This document shows, piece by piece, positions 34,821 through 44,117 of a stretch of DNA of 59,577 nt. Source of the stretch: Bacteroidota bacterium (GTDB lineage Bacteria; Bacteroidota; Bacteroidia; Sphingobacteriales; Sphingobacteriaceae); contig JABDFM010000013.1 of the NCBI GenBank assembly GCA_013286565.1, forward strand, positions 1-59,577, given 5' to 3'. The position numbers and the translations under genes were made by a program. The notes beneath the pieces are model-generated. The model did no database searches. It saw only the letters and a list, made by a program, of their open reading frames with translations, and was not told the DNA's origin. The stretch's first letter is position 1. Each line of letters starts with the position of its first letter.

Positions 34821-34946
34821 GGGACAACACTAAAGTTATTAGGATTTAGAAACATACAAAAGGCCCGCACGTTTATTTTCCTGTTCTTAATAATTTAGCA
34901 TAATATTGTATATCAGTAGCTATATAGTCCGTTATATTGCATTAGT

Positions 34947-35573
34947 ATGAAAGCCAAACCTACCCTTATCGTTACCGGAGTTTTAGTATTATCCGCGTGC
35001 GTGTTCCTGTTTGCCAATCATTCGGGTAAAATCCCTCCGAAGGAATGTATCAAGTTGAATAACGACGGTGTCAAACATTTGATGAATTATTCTATGGATG
35101 AAAAAGACGAGTTAAATAAAGCTGTCGATTTGTTTAAACAAGCGATAAATTGTGATTCGACCTATTTGACTGCTTATGAAAACTTATCCAATGCCTATAA
35201 TCAGGGAAATAACAATAGCGAAGAAATGATAATTCTTAATAAGATATTAATCTTAACTAAAAATGCGCCGACAACTCTTGTTTCTAAAGGAGTACTTTTT
35301 GAAAAGATGAACCATCTTGATTCAGCAAAGGAGATATACATTTTAGCGAAGCAAGGATTTGAAAAAAGACTAAAAAAGCATCCCGATAATATTGGTCTTA
35401 TTGAAGGAATGATTTTATTAAAGGCTATAACAGACGGTAAAGATGAAGCTATCAAAGAAGTAGATCAACAAATTAAATTACATCCGGAACTTTCGTCCAA
35501 ATTATCATTTGAATATGAAATTTATGAACATTTTGAAAGACATGCCTATATCTATAATTTAACAACTGAGTGA
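34947..35573 (+). CDS. TPR-like lipoprotein
   Basis: 208 residues with a lipobox-like LSAC at position 16-19. The helical rest has TPR-type repeats (AVDLFKQAINCDSTYLTAYEN, then LDSAKEIYILAKQGFEK). It is AT-rich compared with its neighbours. It has no catalytic motif and no partner gene. Function unknown; the TPRs suggest protein binding at the inner face of the outer membrane. Confidence 0.65.
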   Translation: MKAKPTLIVTGVLVLSACVFLFANHSGKIPPKECIKLNNDGVKHLMNYSMDEKDELNKAVDLFKQAINCDSTYLTAYENLSNAYNQGNNNSEEMIILNKILILTKNAPTTLVSKGVLFEKMNHLDSAKEIYILAKQGFEKRLKKHPDNIGLIEGMILLKAITDGKDEAIKEVDQQIKLHPELSSKLSFEYEIYEHFERHAYIYNLTTE

Positions 35574-35648
35574 CTGTCAATAAATAGCAATTCGATCCCG
35601 TGAGTTTAACGCATTATAACTCGAGATAAGCAATAGGTTAAACCCGCT

Positions 35649-35671
35649 GTCCGAAGTTTATAACTTCGGAC
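35649..35671. repeat. Perfect hairpin upstream of the M14 gene
   Basis: GTCCGAAGTT and AACTTCGGAC form a 10-bp stem with a 3-base loop, 42 bases ahead of the operator palindrome. It may end transcription of the TPR gene; there is no T-run. Confidence 0.6.
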
Positions 35672-35712
35672 GACTATGCCTGTAGTTTGCAACTGCCACT
35701 CCCTCATCACCC

Positions 35713-35762
35713 TACTGACAAAACACTGTCAGTACATTTCCGCTCTGCATCCCTTATATTTG
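35713..35762 (+). promoter_or_regulatory. Palindromic operator with -7 promoter element (copy 2), M14 gene
   Basis: TACTGACA and TGTCAGTA form an 8-bp inverted repeat with a 6-base centre (35713-35734). Twenty bases later comes TATATTTG (35755-35762), a full TAnnTTTG match, 63 bases before the start of the M14 carboxypeptidase gene. The layout is the same as at 1933-1983. The palindrome centre would be about 44 bases upstream of the transcription start, a position used by activators. Confidence 0.65.
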
Positions 35763-35825
35763 TAATATCCTCGTGTCACAACCCGATTGATGGAGCTCTA
35801 ACCTATATTTGTCAAAACTTATTTT

Positions 35826-37571
35826 ATGAAGAGATATTTATCCGCCCTGCTCGTTTGCTTTATTTTTTTGCAGGCCAAAGCCCAGCTGGCCCCTTTTGAA
35901 TTAAGCAAGGATAAAAACTACACGGCTACTTATGCCGAGGTGATTTCTTATTATCAGCAACTGGCCAAGAAATATCCAGCACAAATGAAGCTGATCAACT
36001 ATGGTACAACGGATGTGGGCAAGCCGCTTACTCTGGTGGTTTTATCGCGCGATAAGGTGTTTGATCCGGCATTGATCAAAAAGCAAAACAAAAGGGTGCT
36101 GCTTATCAACAACGGTATCCACCCCGGTGAACCGGAAGGCATCGATGCCAGCATGATGCTGACACGCGACCTGCTGAAAAACAACAAATTGCCAAAGGAT
36201 ATCGTGCTTTGTTTTATCGCCGTTTATAATATCGATGGCTGCCTGAACCGTGGTGTTTCGCGTATCAATCAGAACGGTCCGCGGGCTTATGGTTTCCGTG
36301 GGAATTATAAAAATCTCGACCTTAACCGTGATTTTATCAAAGCCGACAGCAAAAATGCCTGGGCTTTTGAAACCATACTGAACACCTGGCAGCCCGAAGT
36401 GTTCCTGGATAACCACACCAGCGATGGCGCCGACTACCAGTACGTGATGACGCTGATCGAGACCCAAAAGGACAAGCAAAACCCTATCCTGGCTGAATAT
36501 ACTGCCAAAACACTTTCGCCCGAATTATATAAACGCATGGCTAAAAGCGGTTACGAAATGACGCCTTATGTGGAAGAAAAAAGAGGCACACCCGATTCAG
36601 GTATCGTGAGCTTCCTGGAAACACCGCGCTTTGCAACAGGTTACACCGCCCAGCATAATATTATCAGCTATATCACCGAAACACACATGCTGAAACCTTT
36701 CGATAAGCGCGTATGGGCCACGTATGATTTTATGCAAAACCTATTTGATATCTGCCAGCGGGATGCCAAACTGATAGGCGAGCTCAAGCATAAAGCGGAT
36801 GAGCAGGTAAAGCAGCAAACCACCTTCGCCCTCAATTGGGAACTGGACGAGCAGCATTACGATACCCTCACCTTTAAAGGTTACGAGGCCGGCCATAAGC
36901 CGAGCGGTGTAAGCGGGTTGCCCCGTTTATATTATGACGAAAGCAAGCCTTTCACAAAAACCATCAAATATTACGATAATTATAAAGCCAGCGTTACTGC
37001 CGATAAACCGTTGGCTTATGTGATCCCCCAGGCCTGGCAAAAAGTGATCGAATTGTTTAAGCTAAACAATATCGTGATGCACCGACTGACACACGATACC
37101 ACGCTTGATTTGCAGATGTATTATATCGGTGATTACAAAACCGGGCAGCGCCCTTACGAGGGCCATTACCTGCACAGCAACGTAAAACTGAACCCTGTTG
37201 ATGCCAAAGTGAAGTTCTACGCCGGTGACTACGTGGTTTACACCGACCAGGCCCTGAACCGTTATATTGTGGAAACCCTGGAGCCACAAGGTGTCGATTC
37301 CTTTTTTGCGTGGAACTTTTTTGATCCCATTTTGGGCTAGAAGGAATATTTTTCAGACTATGTTTTTGAGGACGTAGCCGCCAACCTTTTGAAACAAGAT
37401 CCTGACCTGCGCAAAAAGCTGGATGATGAAAAAGCCAAAAACCCGCAACTCGCCAATAGTGCTGCCGCGCAATTAAACTTTGTGTACCGCAATTCGCCTT
37501 ATTTCGAAAAAACCTATCTTCGCTACCCGGTTGGCAGATTATTAACCAAAGCCAACCTCGACTTAAAATAA
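35826..37571 (+). pseudogene. M14 zinc carboxypeptidase gene with in-frame amber codon
   Basis: 581 codons with an in-frame TAG at 37338-37340, 504 residues in. The first part has a signal peptide (KRYLSALLVCFIFLQAKAQ) and the catalytic motifs: zinc HPGE near residue 98, the Arg/Asn region NLDLNRDF, zinc His in DNHTSDGADYQ, and Glu in TETHM near 285. After the TAG the same frame continues KEYFSDYVFEDVAANLLK to a TAA, which is the expected C-terminus of this family. A CAG-to-TAG change would explain it. The product may lose its last 77 residues, or be full length if the codon is read through. The catalytic core is upstream of the stop. Confidence 0.8.
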
Positions 37572-38203
37572 TGGATCTAACTTTTGCTGCAACGCCCATC
37601 GCGTTTGTCATACTGATAATAACTTGTATTGTATCGCTGGTGGCGTTTTATAACGAGAATATTTATGTGCAATTTATGCTGCATCCTTACAGCGTTTCGC
37701 GAGGAAAACGACTTTACGGCTTAATTACCAGCGGATTTATACATAAGGATTGGATGCACCTGATCTTTAATATGCTGTCCTATTATTTCTTTGCGGGCAT
37801 ACTGGAAACCAATCTTGGCCATTGGCAGTTTGGGCTGTTATACATGGTTAGCTTGATATTAAGCGATCTGCCCTCGGTTAATAAACACAAGGAGGATTAT
37901 GGGTATCATAGTCTTGGCGCGTCAGGAGCAGTAAGCGCGGTTATTTTCGGCGCGATCTTATTTGATCCGCTGCAGCCGATATATATTATGCTGATCCCGA
38001 TCGGGATACCGGGGATAATTTTTGCGATTTTATATTTGGTTTATTGCAATTATGCATCCAAGCATGCCCGCGATAATGTGAACCACGATGCGCATTTATT
38101 TGGGGCGCTCAGTGGTTTAATGATCACCATTATTTTGCACCACCAGGTTTTACCCGAGTTTGTGCACACGATTACAGAGAAAGTTCAATCGCTGTTGCAT
38201 TGA
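37571..38203 (+). CDS. Rhomboid family intramembrane serine protease
   Basis: 210 residues with six hydrophobic segments. The catalytic Ser is in SLGASGAVSA near residue 117 and the His in NVNHDAHLFGALSG near 173; the first loop has SGFIHKDWMHLIFN, equivalent to the HxxxN motif. It cleaves membrane proteins within the bilayer. Its ATG shares a base with the stop codon of the M14 frame (TAATG), so its translation was probably coupled to that gene, and the amber codon may lower its expression. Its 3' end overlaps the convergent gene by 32 bases. Confidence 0.92.
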   Translation: MDLTFAATPIAFVILIITCIVSLVAFYNENIYVQFMLHPYSVSRGKRLYGLITSGFIHKDWMHLIFNMLSYYFFAGILETNLGHWQFGLLYMVSLILSDLPSVNKHKEDYGYHSLGASGAVSAVIFGAILFDPLQPIYIMLIPIGIPGIIFAILYLVYCNYASKHARDNVNHDAHLFGALSGLMITIILHHQVLPEFVHTITEKVQSLLH

Positions 38204-39161
38204 TGGGTTTGCCATCAGTATCCAGTAAATAGCTCATTGGGTTCTCCGGGTCTTTGATGATCTCTAAGAGCAGGAAGCCCCATTTTTTCCAGAAGTTTTC
38301 GAGCACTTGCCCATAAGTTTTATTCATCCAGTTATCGAAAAGCGGCTTGCTGCTCATCCCGCGCAGGGGCATGGCTTCGATATAGGTCTCGTCGCCGACA
38401 GGTAAAATATTATACTCCGGCAGTCGGTTAAACAGGTAGGCCGAATAAAATATCCGGGCGTTAAATTCTTCAAACTGGATAGGGTGGAGGGTTTGGCCTT
38501 CAATCTTTTCGAGGATATCTTTATGATAAACACGGTTGGCCCCGTTATCCTGCAAACATATAATGAGACCGAAATCTTTTATCCGTAGCGAAAAGGTAAG
38601 CGTATTGATCTCGTCGCGGTAGCCAAACAAGTCGGCCTCGTTGTTCACCTTAAATAAAAACAGGCTGAATGGCGTAAAATCCTCAAATATAATAGGCTGA
38701 TCAATACTTTGCAGCATCAAATGCAGGTTGCTGAACTTATGGATAAGCGATTGCGAAATATTAAACTCCTGCCCGCTGGCATGCTGCTGTTTGATACCCG
38801 ACTGTATCTCGTTAAACAAAATACCGTAAAGCAATTTACCCGCCCATTGGAATAATTTTAATTCATCCACTTGCTTTACCGCCTCATAACCGGCATCAAA
38901 AGCGGCGGCTATTTCGGCCTCCAGCGGCTCAAAATATTGCTCATTAACAGCTGCCGCACAGGGAATTTTAAGGTCTTTGTAAGTAGAGATACTTTCGTCC
39001 AGTAATTTAAAAGGCTGATCGGCCAGGTTATAGCTGTTCATCAACCAGGTAGGGAATACCTGTATTTTTTCCTCATCAGAGGTTAGGGCCTTACCGGATA
39101 GAAAACAGTTACGGTTACTGAAATTAAACGCTTCGAACGGGTTATAAATTTGTGCCGGCAT
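38172..39161 (-). CDS. Conserved hypothetical protein
   Basis: 329 residues if started at MPAQIYNPFEAFNF; two in-frame ATG codons further upstream lead to a hydrophobic-basic head that overlaps the divergent epimerase gene. There is no signal peptide or membrane segment. The N-terminus has NCFLSGKAL, which may relate to a zinc-binding Cys pair that has been partly lost. The middle contains aromatic-rich strands and helices. I do not recognise a family with known function. It is convergent with rhomboid (32-base overlap) and divergent from the epimerase gene with 54 bases between starts. Confidence 0.7.
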   Translation of the reverse strand: MPAQIYNPFEAFNFSNRNCFLSGKALTSDEEKIQVFPTWLMNSYNLADQPFKLLDESISTYKDLKIPCAAAVNEQYFEPLEAEIAAAFDAGYEAVKQVDELKLFQWAGKLLYGILFNEIQSGIKQQHASGQEFNISQSLIHKFSNLHLMLQSIDQPIIFEDFTPFSLFLFKVNNEADLFGYRDEINTLTFSLRIKDFGLIICLQDNGANRVYHKDILEKIEGQTLHPIQFEEFNARIFYSAYLFNRLPEYNILPVGDETYIEAMPLRGMSSKPLFDNWMNKTYGQVLENFWKKWGFLLLEIIKDPENPMSYLLDTDGKPINATAIELSL

Positions 39162-39215
39162 GGGAGCAAAGATACACATGAATTTTAAGCTGAAAATTTT
39201 AGCTTTGAATTTAAC

Positions 39216-40226
39216 ATGCAACTGACTTACCACCCTTTCGAACTCGAACTAAAGCACCCCTTCACCATTGCCAAATTTTCGCGAACGTCAACTCCATTGA
39301 TGTTGTTGGAATTGAAACACGAAGGTTACACCGGCTATGGCGAGGCCTCTATGGTGCCTTATATGGGCGAGAGCCAGCAAAGCGCGGCGGATTTTTTGAG
39401 TAAGGTTGATGTTAGTCAGTTTAAGTATCCTTTTGATTTTGTAGAGATCATTCATTATCTCGACAGCATAGCGCCGGGTCAGCCTGCCATCAAAGCGGCC
39501 ATAGATATCGCTTTGCATGATCTGGAAGGGAAACTAAAACAGCAACCCTGCTGGAAATTGCTGGGCAGCGATCCTGCACTGATGCCGGTTACCAGTTTTA
39601 CCATCGGTATTGACACGCCGGAAGTGCTCATCCAAAAAGTGAAAGAAGCGGAGGCCTGCAAAGTGATCAAAGTAAAATTGGGCCGGGGCAGCGATAAAGA
39701 ATTGATCAGCACTATCCGCTCGGTAACCAATGTGCCGCTTTATGTAGATGCCAACCAGGGCTGGACAGACCGCCAGCAAAGCCTCGAGACGGCTTATTGG
39801 CTACAGGAGCAAGGCGTGTTACTGATCGAGCAGCCCATGCTAAAAACCGACCCCGACAGCAACGCGTGGCTCACCGAACGGAGCCCAATTCCTATTATCG
39901 GGGACGAATCCGTGCAGCGTTTACCCGATGTAGAGAAAGCGAAAGGAGTGTATCACGGCATCAATGTAAAACTCATGAAATCAGCAGGCATGTACGAAGC
40001 GCACCAAATGATATTAAAAGCGAAACAGTTGGGTCTAAAAATACTAATGGGCTGCATGAGCGAAACCAGTTGCGCCACCCTCGCCGCCGCCGCCCTCGCC
40101 CCACAATGCAATTGGGCCGACCTTGACGGGCCGCTCCTGACAAAAAACAACCCGTTTAAAATACCGGATTTTGAGGATGGGAAGTGGGTGTTGGGGAATG
40201 ATGCGGGGCTTGGAATAAGCCACTAA
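39216..40226 (+). CDS. Dipeptide epimerase (L-Ala-D/L-Glu epimerase), enolase superfamily
   Basis: 336 residues. The enolase-superfamily barrel residues are complete: catalytic Lys in IKVKLG near 152, metal ligands Asp (VDANQGW near 178), Glu (LIEQP near 204) and Asp (IGDES near 229), and catalytic Lys in NVKLMKSAG near 252. The MSETSC segment near 280 matches dipeptide epimerases. It interconverts L- and D-residues in murein dipeptides, linking to cell-wall recycling in the cytosol. Gene symbol left open because naming depends on substrate. Confidence 0.9.
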   Translation: MQLTYHPFELELKHPFTIAKFSRTSTPLMLLELKHEGYTGYGEASMVPYMGESQQSAADFLSKVDVSQFKYPFDFVEIIHYLDSIAPGQPAIKAAIDIALHDLEGKLKQQPCWKLLGSDPALMPVTSFTIGIDTPEVLIQKVKEAEACKVIKVKLGRGSDKELISTIRSVTNVPLYVDANQGWTDRQQSLETAYWLQEQGVLLIEQPMLKTDPDSNAWLTERSPIPIIGDESVQRLPDVEKAKGVYHGINVKLMKSAGMYEAHQMILKAKQLGLKILMGCMSETSCATLAAAALAPQCNWADLDGPLLTKNNPFKIPDFEDGKWVLGNDAGLGISH

Positions 40227-40315
40227 TTGCACGAATTTTTTTCGAATTACACAAATGAAAATTGGGCTACTAATTCGTGTAATTCGCCCTAATTCGTGAA
40301 AATAAGTGTAATTAA
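40227..40315. repeat. AATTCGTGTAATTCG inverted repeat (family D, copy 2)
   Basis: Same arm sequences as at 25795-25898: CGAATTACAC on the left and TAATTCGTGTAATTCG, then CTAATTCGTGAA on the right. It lies between the convergent epimerase and msrA genes and overlaps the msrA stop region. Confidence 0.75.
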
Positions 40316-40860
40316 CTTAGCAATTCCGGCCTTATCTTATCCGTAAATTCTTTGGCAAATTTATTCAGCTTGGGTTGGATCACAAAAGCGCAGTATGATT
40401 TGGATGGATTATCGGAATAGTAATTCTGATGATAATCTTCGGCCTTATAAAAATCGCTTGCAGGGGTTACTTCAGTTACAATCGGTCTGTCAAATACCTT
40501 TTCGGCGGTCAGCCTTTTGATCATCGCTTCAGATTGTTCCCGTTGCTCATCAGTATAATAAAATATAGCCGATCGGTATTGTGTGCCTACATCATTGCCC
40601 TGGCGGTTAAGCGTGGTGGGGTTATGCGTCCTGAAAAATACAAGCAACAGCTCGTCAAATGATATTTCATCGGCATCATATTCCAGTTGGATCACTTCCG
40701 CATGGCCGGTATCGCCATTGCATATCTCCATATAAGTTGGATTTTTGGTATGCCCGCCCATATAGCCGGATGTAACCGAAGTTACACCTTTAAGGGTTTG
40801 GAATATGGCCTCTGTGCACCAGAAACAGCCATTGCCGAATGTTATTTTCTGTATGTTCAT
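40312..40860 (-). CDS. msrA: Peptide methionine-S-sulfoxide reductase
   Basis: 182 residues from MNIQKITFGNGCFWC, the standard start, where the first Cys is catalytic; a longer frame adds 22 unlikely residues. Other family motifs follow: SGYMGGHTKNPTYMEIC, GDTGHAEVIQLEYD, HNPTTLNRQGNDVGTQYRS. It reduces methionine sulfoxide in proteins; with no signal peptide it acts in the cytosol. It is divergent from the DoxX-like gene. Confidence 0.95.
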   Translation of the reverse strand: MNIQKITFGNGCFWCTEAIFQTLKGVTSVTSGYMGGHTKNPTYMEICNGDTGHAEVIQLEYDADEISFDELLLVFFRTHNPTTLNRQGNDVGTQYRSAIFYYTDEQREQSEAMIKRLTAEKVFDRPIVTEVTPASDFYKAEDYHQNYYSDNPSKSYCAFVIQPKLNKFAKEFTDKIRPELLS

Positions 40861-40977
40861 ATCTAATAAATAACGAATATAGCGCTGATTTGGTTTATTG
40901 CTGTCGCCGAAGGCTGAATATGTCAATTTAATTACTAAGTTTATTTTTTAAAAAGCGCCGCTTATAAAATTGATCAA

Positions 40978-41493
40978 ATGAGGTTTATTATATTTTTATT
41001 AAGAACAGCCCTTGCTTTGGTTTTCCTTGCTTATGGTATCAACTTTTTTTATCACTTAACTTTTGTCCCTGTAATTCCATTGGATGGCAAAAAAGCCGTT
41101 CCGCTGGTAGATCTTCTTACCAAAACCGGGTACTTTTTTCAAATGCTGTATGGTATCCAGATCGCCTGCGGCTTTTTTTTATTGATCCACCGTTTCACCC
41201 CTTTGTTTTTGGTGATGGCGTTGCCTGTTACGATTAACATTTTTTTATTCCATTATTTTCTTGATGCTGATAATGCGAATAACCTGCTCATCTACGGGTC
41301 GATACTTTTTGTCAATTTATTGCTGCTTCTCAACTCCCGCAAAGCCTATCGCCCATTATTTTACAGTAGAGCGCAGTTTGTTGACCGCGAGATAGAAATA
41401 AGCTATGAAATTGACCCGGATGACACCGAAGAGCTATCAGAAATTAAAAATGCACCGGAAAAGAGGCAAGAGCCACCCGAGTTCAGAATGTAA
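40978..41493 (+). CDS. DoxX-like membrane protein
   Basis: 171 residues with four hydrophobic segments in the first 120 (FLLRTALALVFLAYGINFFYHL, LLTKTGYFFQMLYGIQIACG, then two more) and an acidic C-terminal tail (DPDDTEELSEIKNAPE). The helical pattern and FLAYGINFFYH are DoxX-like; family proteins are poorly defined membrane proteins linked to redox or sulfur steps. No operon partner is clear. Confidence 0.6.
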   Translation: MRFIIFLLRTALALVFLAYGINFFYHLTFVPVIPLDGKKAVPLVDLLTKTGYFFQMLYGIQIACGFFLLIHRFTPLFLVMALPVTINIFLFHYFLDADNANNLLIYGSILFVNLLLLLNSRKAYRPLFYSRAQFVDREIEISYEIDPDDTEELSEIKNAPEKRQEPPEFRM

Positions 41494-41588
41494 CCATTTT
41501 GCAGGTTATTAATAAATATATGATGTTTTTTAATAAACATTCCTAATTTAGTGTCCGATATACATTTATAAACCTCAATGTGCTGATT

Positions 41589-44033
41589 ATGCTTATTACT
41601 CAATCATTTGCTCCAAAAAGCAAGGTGTTTTCCCTGCTTATCCTACTGGTATCATTTATCAATTTTAATGTATCGGCTCAAACGCGGTCGGTTGCCGACT
41701 TTGACAAAGGCTGGCATTTCCATTTAGGCGATGTAAGCGGAGCTGAAAACCCCGCAACAAAAGATGCGGATTGGCGCATGCTTGATCTGCCACATGATTG
41801 GAGCATTGAAGGGAAGTTCAGCAAAGATAACCCTGCCACACCCGAGGGTGGTGCATTGCCGGGGGGCATAGGCTGGTACCGCAAAACATTTACTGAACCT
41901 GCTTCGGCGAAAGATAAAAAAGTGTATATCGATTTTGATGGCGTTTACCAGAAAAGTACGGTTTGGCTCAACGGGCACGAATTGGGTTTCAGGCCGAACG
42001 GCTATATTTCTTTCCGTTATGATCTGACACCTTACCTCAATTTTGGCGGCAAGAACACCATCGCTGTAAAGGTGGATAACTCGGTTCAGCCAAACTCACG
42101 CTGGTATTCCGGTTCGGGTATTTACAGGAATGTGTGGTTAGTGACGACGAGTAAATTGGCTATAGATCATTGGGGAACCTATGTTACTACACCGGAGGTA
42201 ACTGAAAGATCAGCAAAAGTAAATTTGCAATTAAGTATAAAGCTTTACGAGGCAGCACCTTCTGTTTTAATAAAGACCACTATTTATGATGCTGCTGGCA
42301 ACACAGTTAGTTCCACGACAATAAATTTCGTACTAAAACAAATATTAAAAGATAGTATTATCAGGATCAATCAGACTTTCGATGTGAAAAATCCCAGATT
42401 ATGGTCGGTTGATCATCCTTATTTATACAAAGTTGTCACCCGGTTGTTGAGCACAGGAAAAATAGTGGACGAATACACCACCCCGATCGGCATCCGCTAT
42501 TTTAATTTCGATGCTGATAAAGGCTTCTCGCTGAATGGTAAGCCGATGAAGATCTTAGGCGTATGCGATCACCACGATCTGGGTAGCCTGGGTGCGGCTG
42601 TCAATACCCGTGCGTTGGAACGCCAGCTGCAAATATTAAAGGCGATGGGTTGCAACGGTATCCGCACCTCGCACAATCCGCCAGCGCCTGAACTATTGGA
42701 TCTTTGTGATAAAATGGGCTTTATTGTGATGGACGAAGCTTTTGATTGCTGGGAATGGAAAAAGGCCAAATATGATTATCACCTGTACTTTAAAGAATGG
42801 CATAAACGCGACCTGGAAGACCAGGTACTCCGCGACCGCAACCATCCGAGCGTAATCATCTGGAGCATCGGCAACGAGATACCGCAACAGGGCGATACCA
42901 GCGCACTGCGCCTGGCTCCTGAACTGGCAGGCATCGTGCATAGTCTTGACAAAACGCGTCCTATAACCACAGCGAACGACAATCCTGACACCAGCAATAA
43001 GATCATCAAATCAGGCGCTATTGATCTTATCGGTTATAATTATCACGAGTTTGATTATGCCAAATTTCATGACCGTTATCCAGGTAAAAAATTTATCGCT
43101 ACCGAAACTACATCTGGCCTGGAAACCCGCGGGCACTATGACATGCCATCAGATAGTATTATGCGCTGGCCAACGGCGAGAGACTACAAAACTCGTGCGA
43201 AAATGAACGCTGATCATACCGTATCGGCTTATGATAATGTTTCGCCACCATGGGGTTCAACGCACGAGGAAACCTGGAAAGTGATGAAGAAGTATGATTT
43301 CCTGTCGGGAATGTTCATCTGGACGGGCTTTGATTACCTCGGCGAGCCTACGCCTTACTCATGGCCTTCGCGCAGCTCCTATTTTGGTATTATTGACCTG
43401 GCCGGTTTTCCGAAAGATGTATATTACATGTACCAGGGTGAGTGGACCGACAAAACCGTATTGCACATCTTCCCACACTGGAACTGGGAGCCTGGTAAAA
43501 CCATTGATGTATGGGCCTATTATAACCATGCTGATGAAGTGGAACTGTTCCTGAACGGCAAATCATTGGGCGTTAAAAAGAAAGAAGGCGACGACCTGCA
43601 TGTAATGTGGCGCGTAAAATATGAACCTGGAACACTAAAAGCCATATCGCGCAAAAATGGTAAGGTAGTGCTTACCAGTGAAATACACACTGCAGGTAAG
43701 CCAGCCAAAATTGAACTAATTGCCGATCGTAAAAATATCAAAGCCGATGGCAAGGACTTGTCCTTCATCACCGTAAAAATACTGGATAAGGATGGCAATG
43801 TAGTACCCGATGCCGATAACCTTGTGAATTTTAAAATTAACGGCAATGCCTTTATTGCCAGCGTTGATAACGGCTTAGAAACAGATCATGATCCGTTCAA
43901 AGCCAACTATCGCCATGCATTTAACGGCCTGGCACTGGCTATTATACAATCCAAAGAAAAACCGGGTAGTATTACGTTTACAGCATCATCAAAAGGATTG
44001 CAGGGAGCAACGGTGGTGTTGCAGGCGAAGTAG
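41589..44033 (+). CDS. Beta-galactosidase-type glycoside hydrolase family 2
   Basis: 814 residues from the ATG at 41589; a GTG nine bases earlier is less likely. The signal peptide ends NVSAQ. The GH2 sugar-binding domain (GWYRKTFTEPAS; GVYQKSTVWLNGHELGFRPN), immunoglobulin-like domain and barrel follow. The acid/base Glu is in WSIGNEIPQQ near 434 and the nucleophile Glu in FIATETTSG near 503. The C-terminal domains are beta-sandwiches of the DUF4982 and invasin type. It would release terminal beta-galactose or related sugars in the periplasm. Confidence 0.93.
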   Translation: MLITQSFAPKSKVFSLLILLVSFINFNVSAQTRSVADFDKGWHFHLGDVSGAENPATKDADWRMLDLPHDWSIEGKFSKDNPATPEGGALPGGIGWYRKTFTEPASAKDKKVYIDFDGVYQKSTVWLNGHELGFRPNGYISFRYDLTPYLNFGGKNTIAVKVDNSVQPNSRWYSGSGIYRNVWLVTTSKLAIDHWGTYVTTPEVTERSAKVNLQLSIKLYEAAPSVLIKTTIYDAAGNTVSSTTINFVLKQILKDSIIRINQTFDVKNPRLWSVDHPYLYKVVTRLLSTGKIVDEYTTPIGIRYFNFDADKGFSLNGKPMKILGVCDHHDLGSLGAAVNTRALERQLQILKAMGCNGIRTSHNPPAPELLDLCDKMGFIVMDEAFDCWEWKKAKYDYHLYFKEWHKRDLEDQVLRDRNHPSVIIWSIGNEIPQQGDTSALRLAPELAGIVHSLDKTRPITTANDNPDTSNKIIKSGAIDLIGYNYHEFDYAKFHDRYPGKKFIATETTSGLETRGHYDMPSDSIMRWPTARDYKTRAKMNADHTVSAYDNVSPPWGSTHEETWKVMKKYDFLSGMFIWTGFDYLGEPTPYSWPSRSSYFGIIDLAGFPKDVYYMYQGEWTDKTVLHIFPHWNWEPGKTIDVWAYYNHADEVELFLNGKSLGVKKKEGDDLHVMWRVKYEPGTLKAISRKNGKVVLTSEIHTAGKPAKIELIADRKNIKADGKDLSFITVKILDKDGNVVPDADNLVNFKINGNAFIASVDNGLETDHDPFKANYRHAFNGLALAIIQSKEKPGSITFTASSKGLQGATVVLQAK

Positions 44034-44117
44034 GCCCCCTCTAATCTCCCCCAGTAGGGGAGACTTTTAAAACTTTTAAGCCCTTCCGCTAACCAGCGGA
44101 GAGGGTTTGGGTGGGGC
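44034..44117. repeat. Palindromic intergenic repeat (family A, copy 2)
   Basis: Reverse complement of the element at 13754-13840. It contains a GC hairpin (CCCTTCCGCT/AGCGGAGAGGG) and a CTCCCC/GGGGAG hairpin. It fills the gap between two convergent genes and likely terminates both. Confidence 0.75.
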
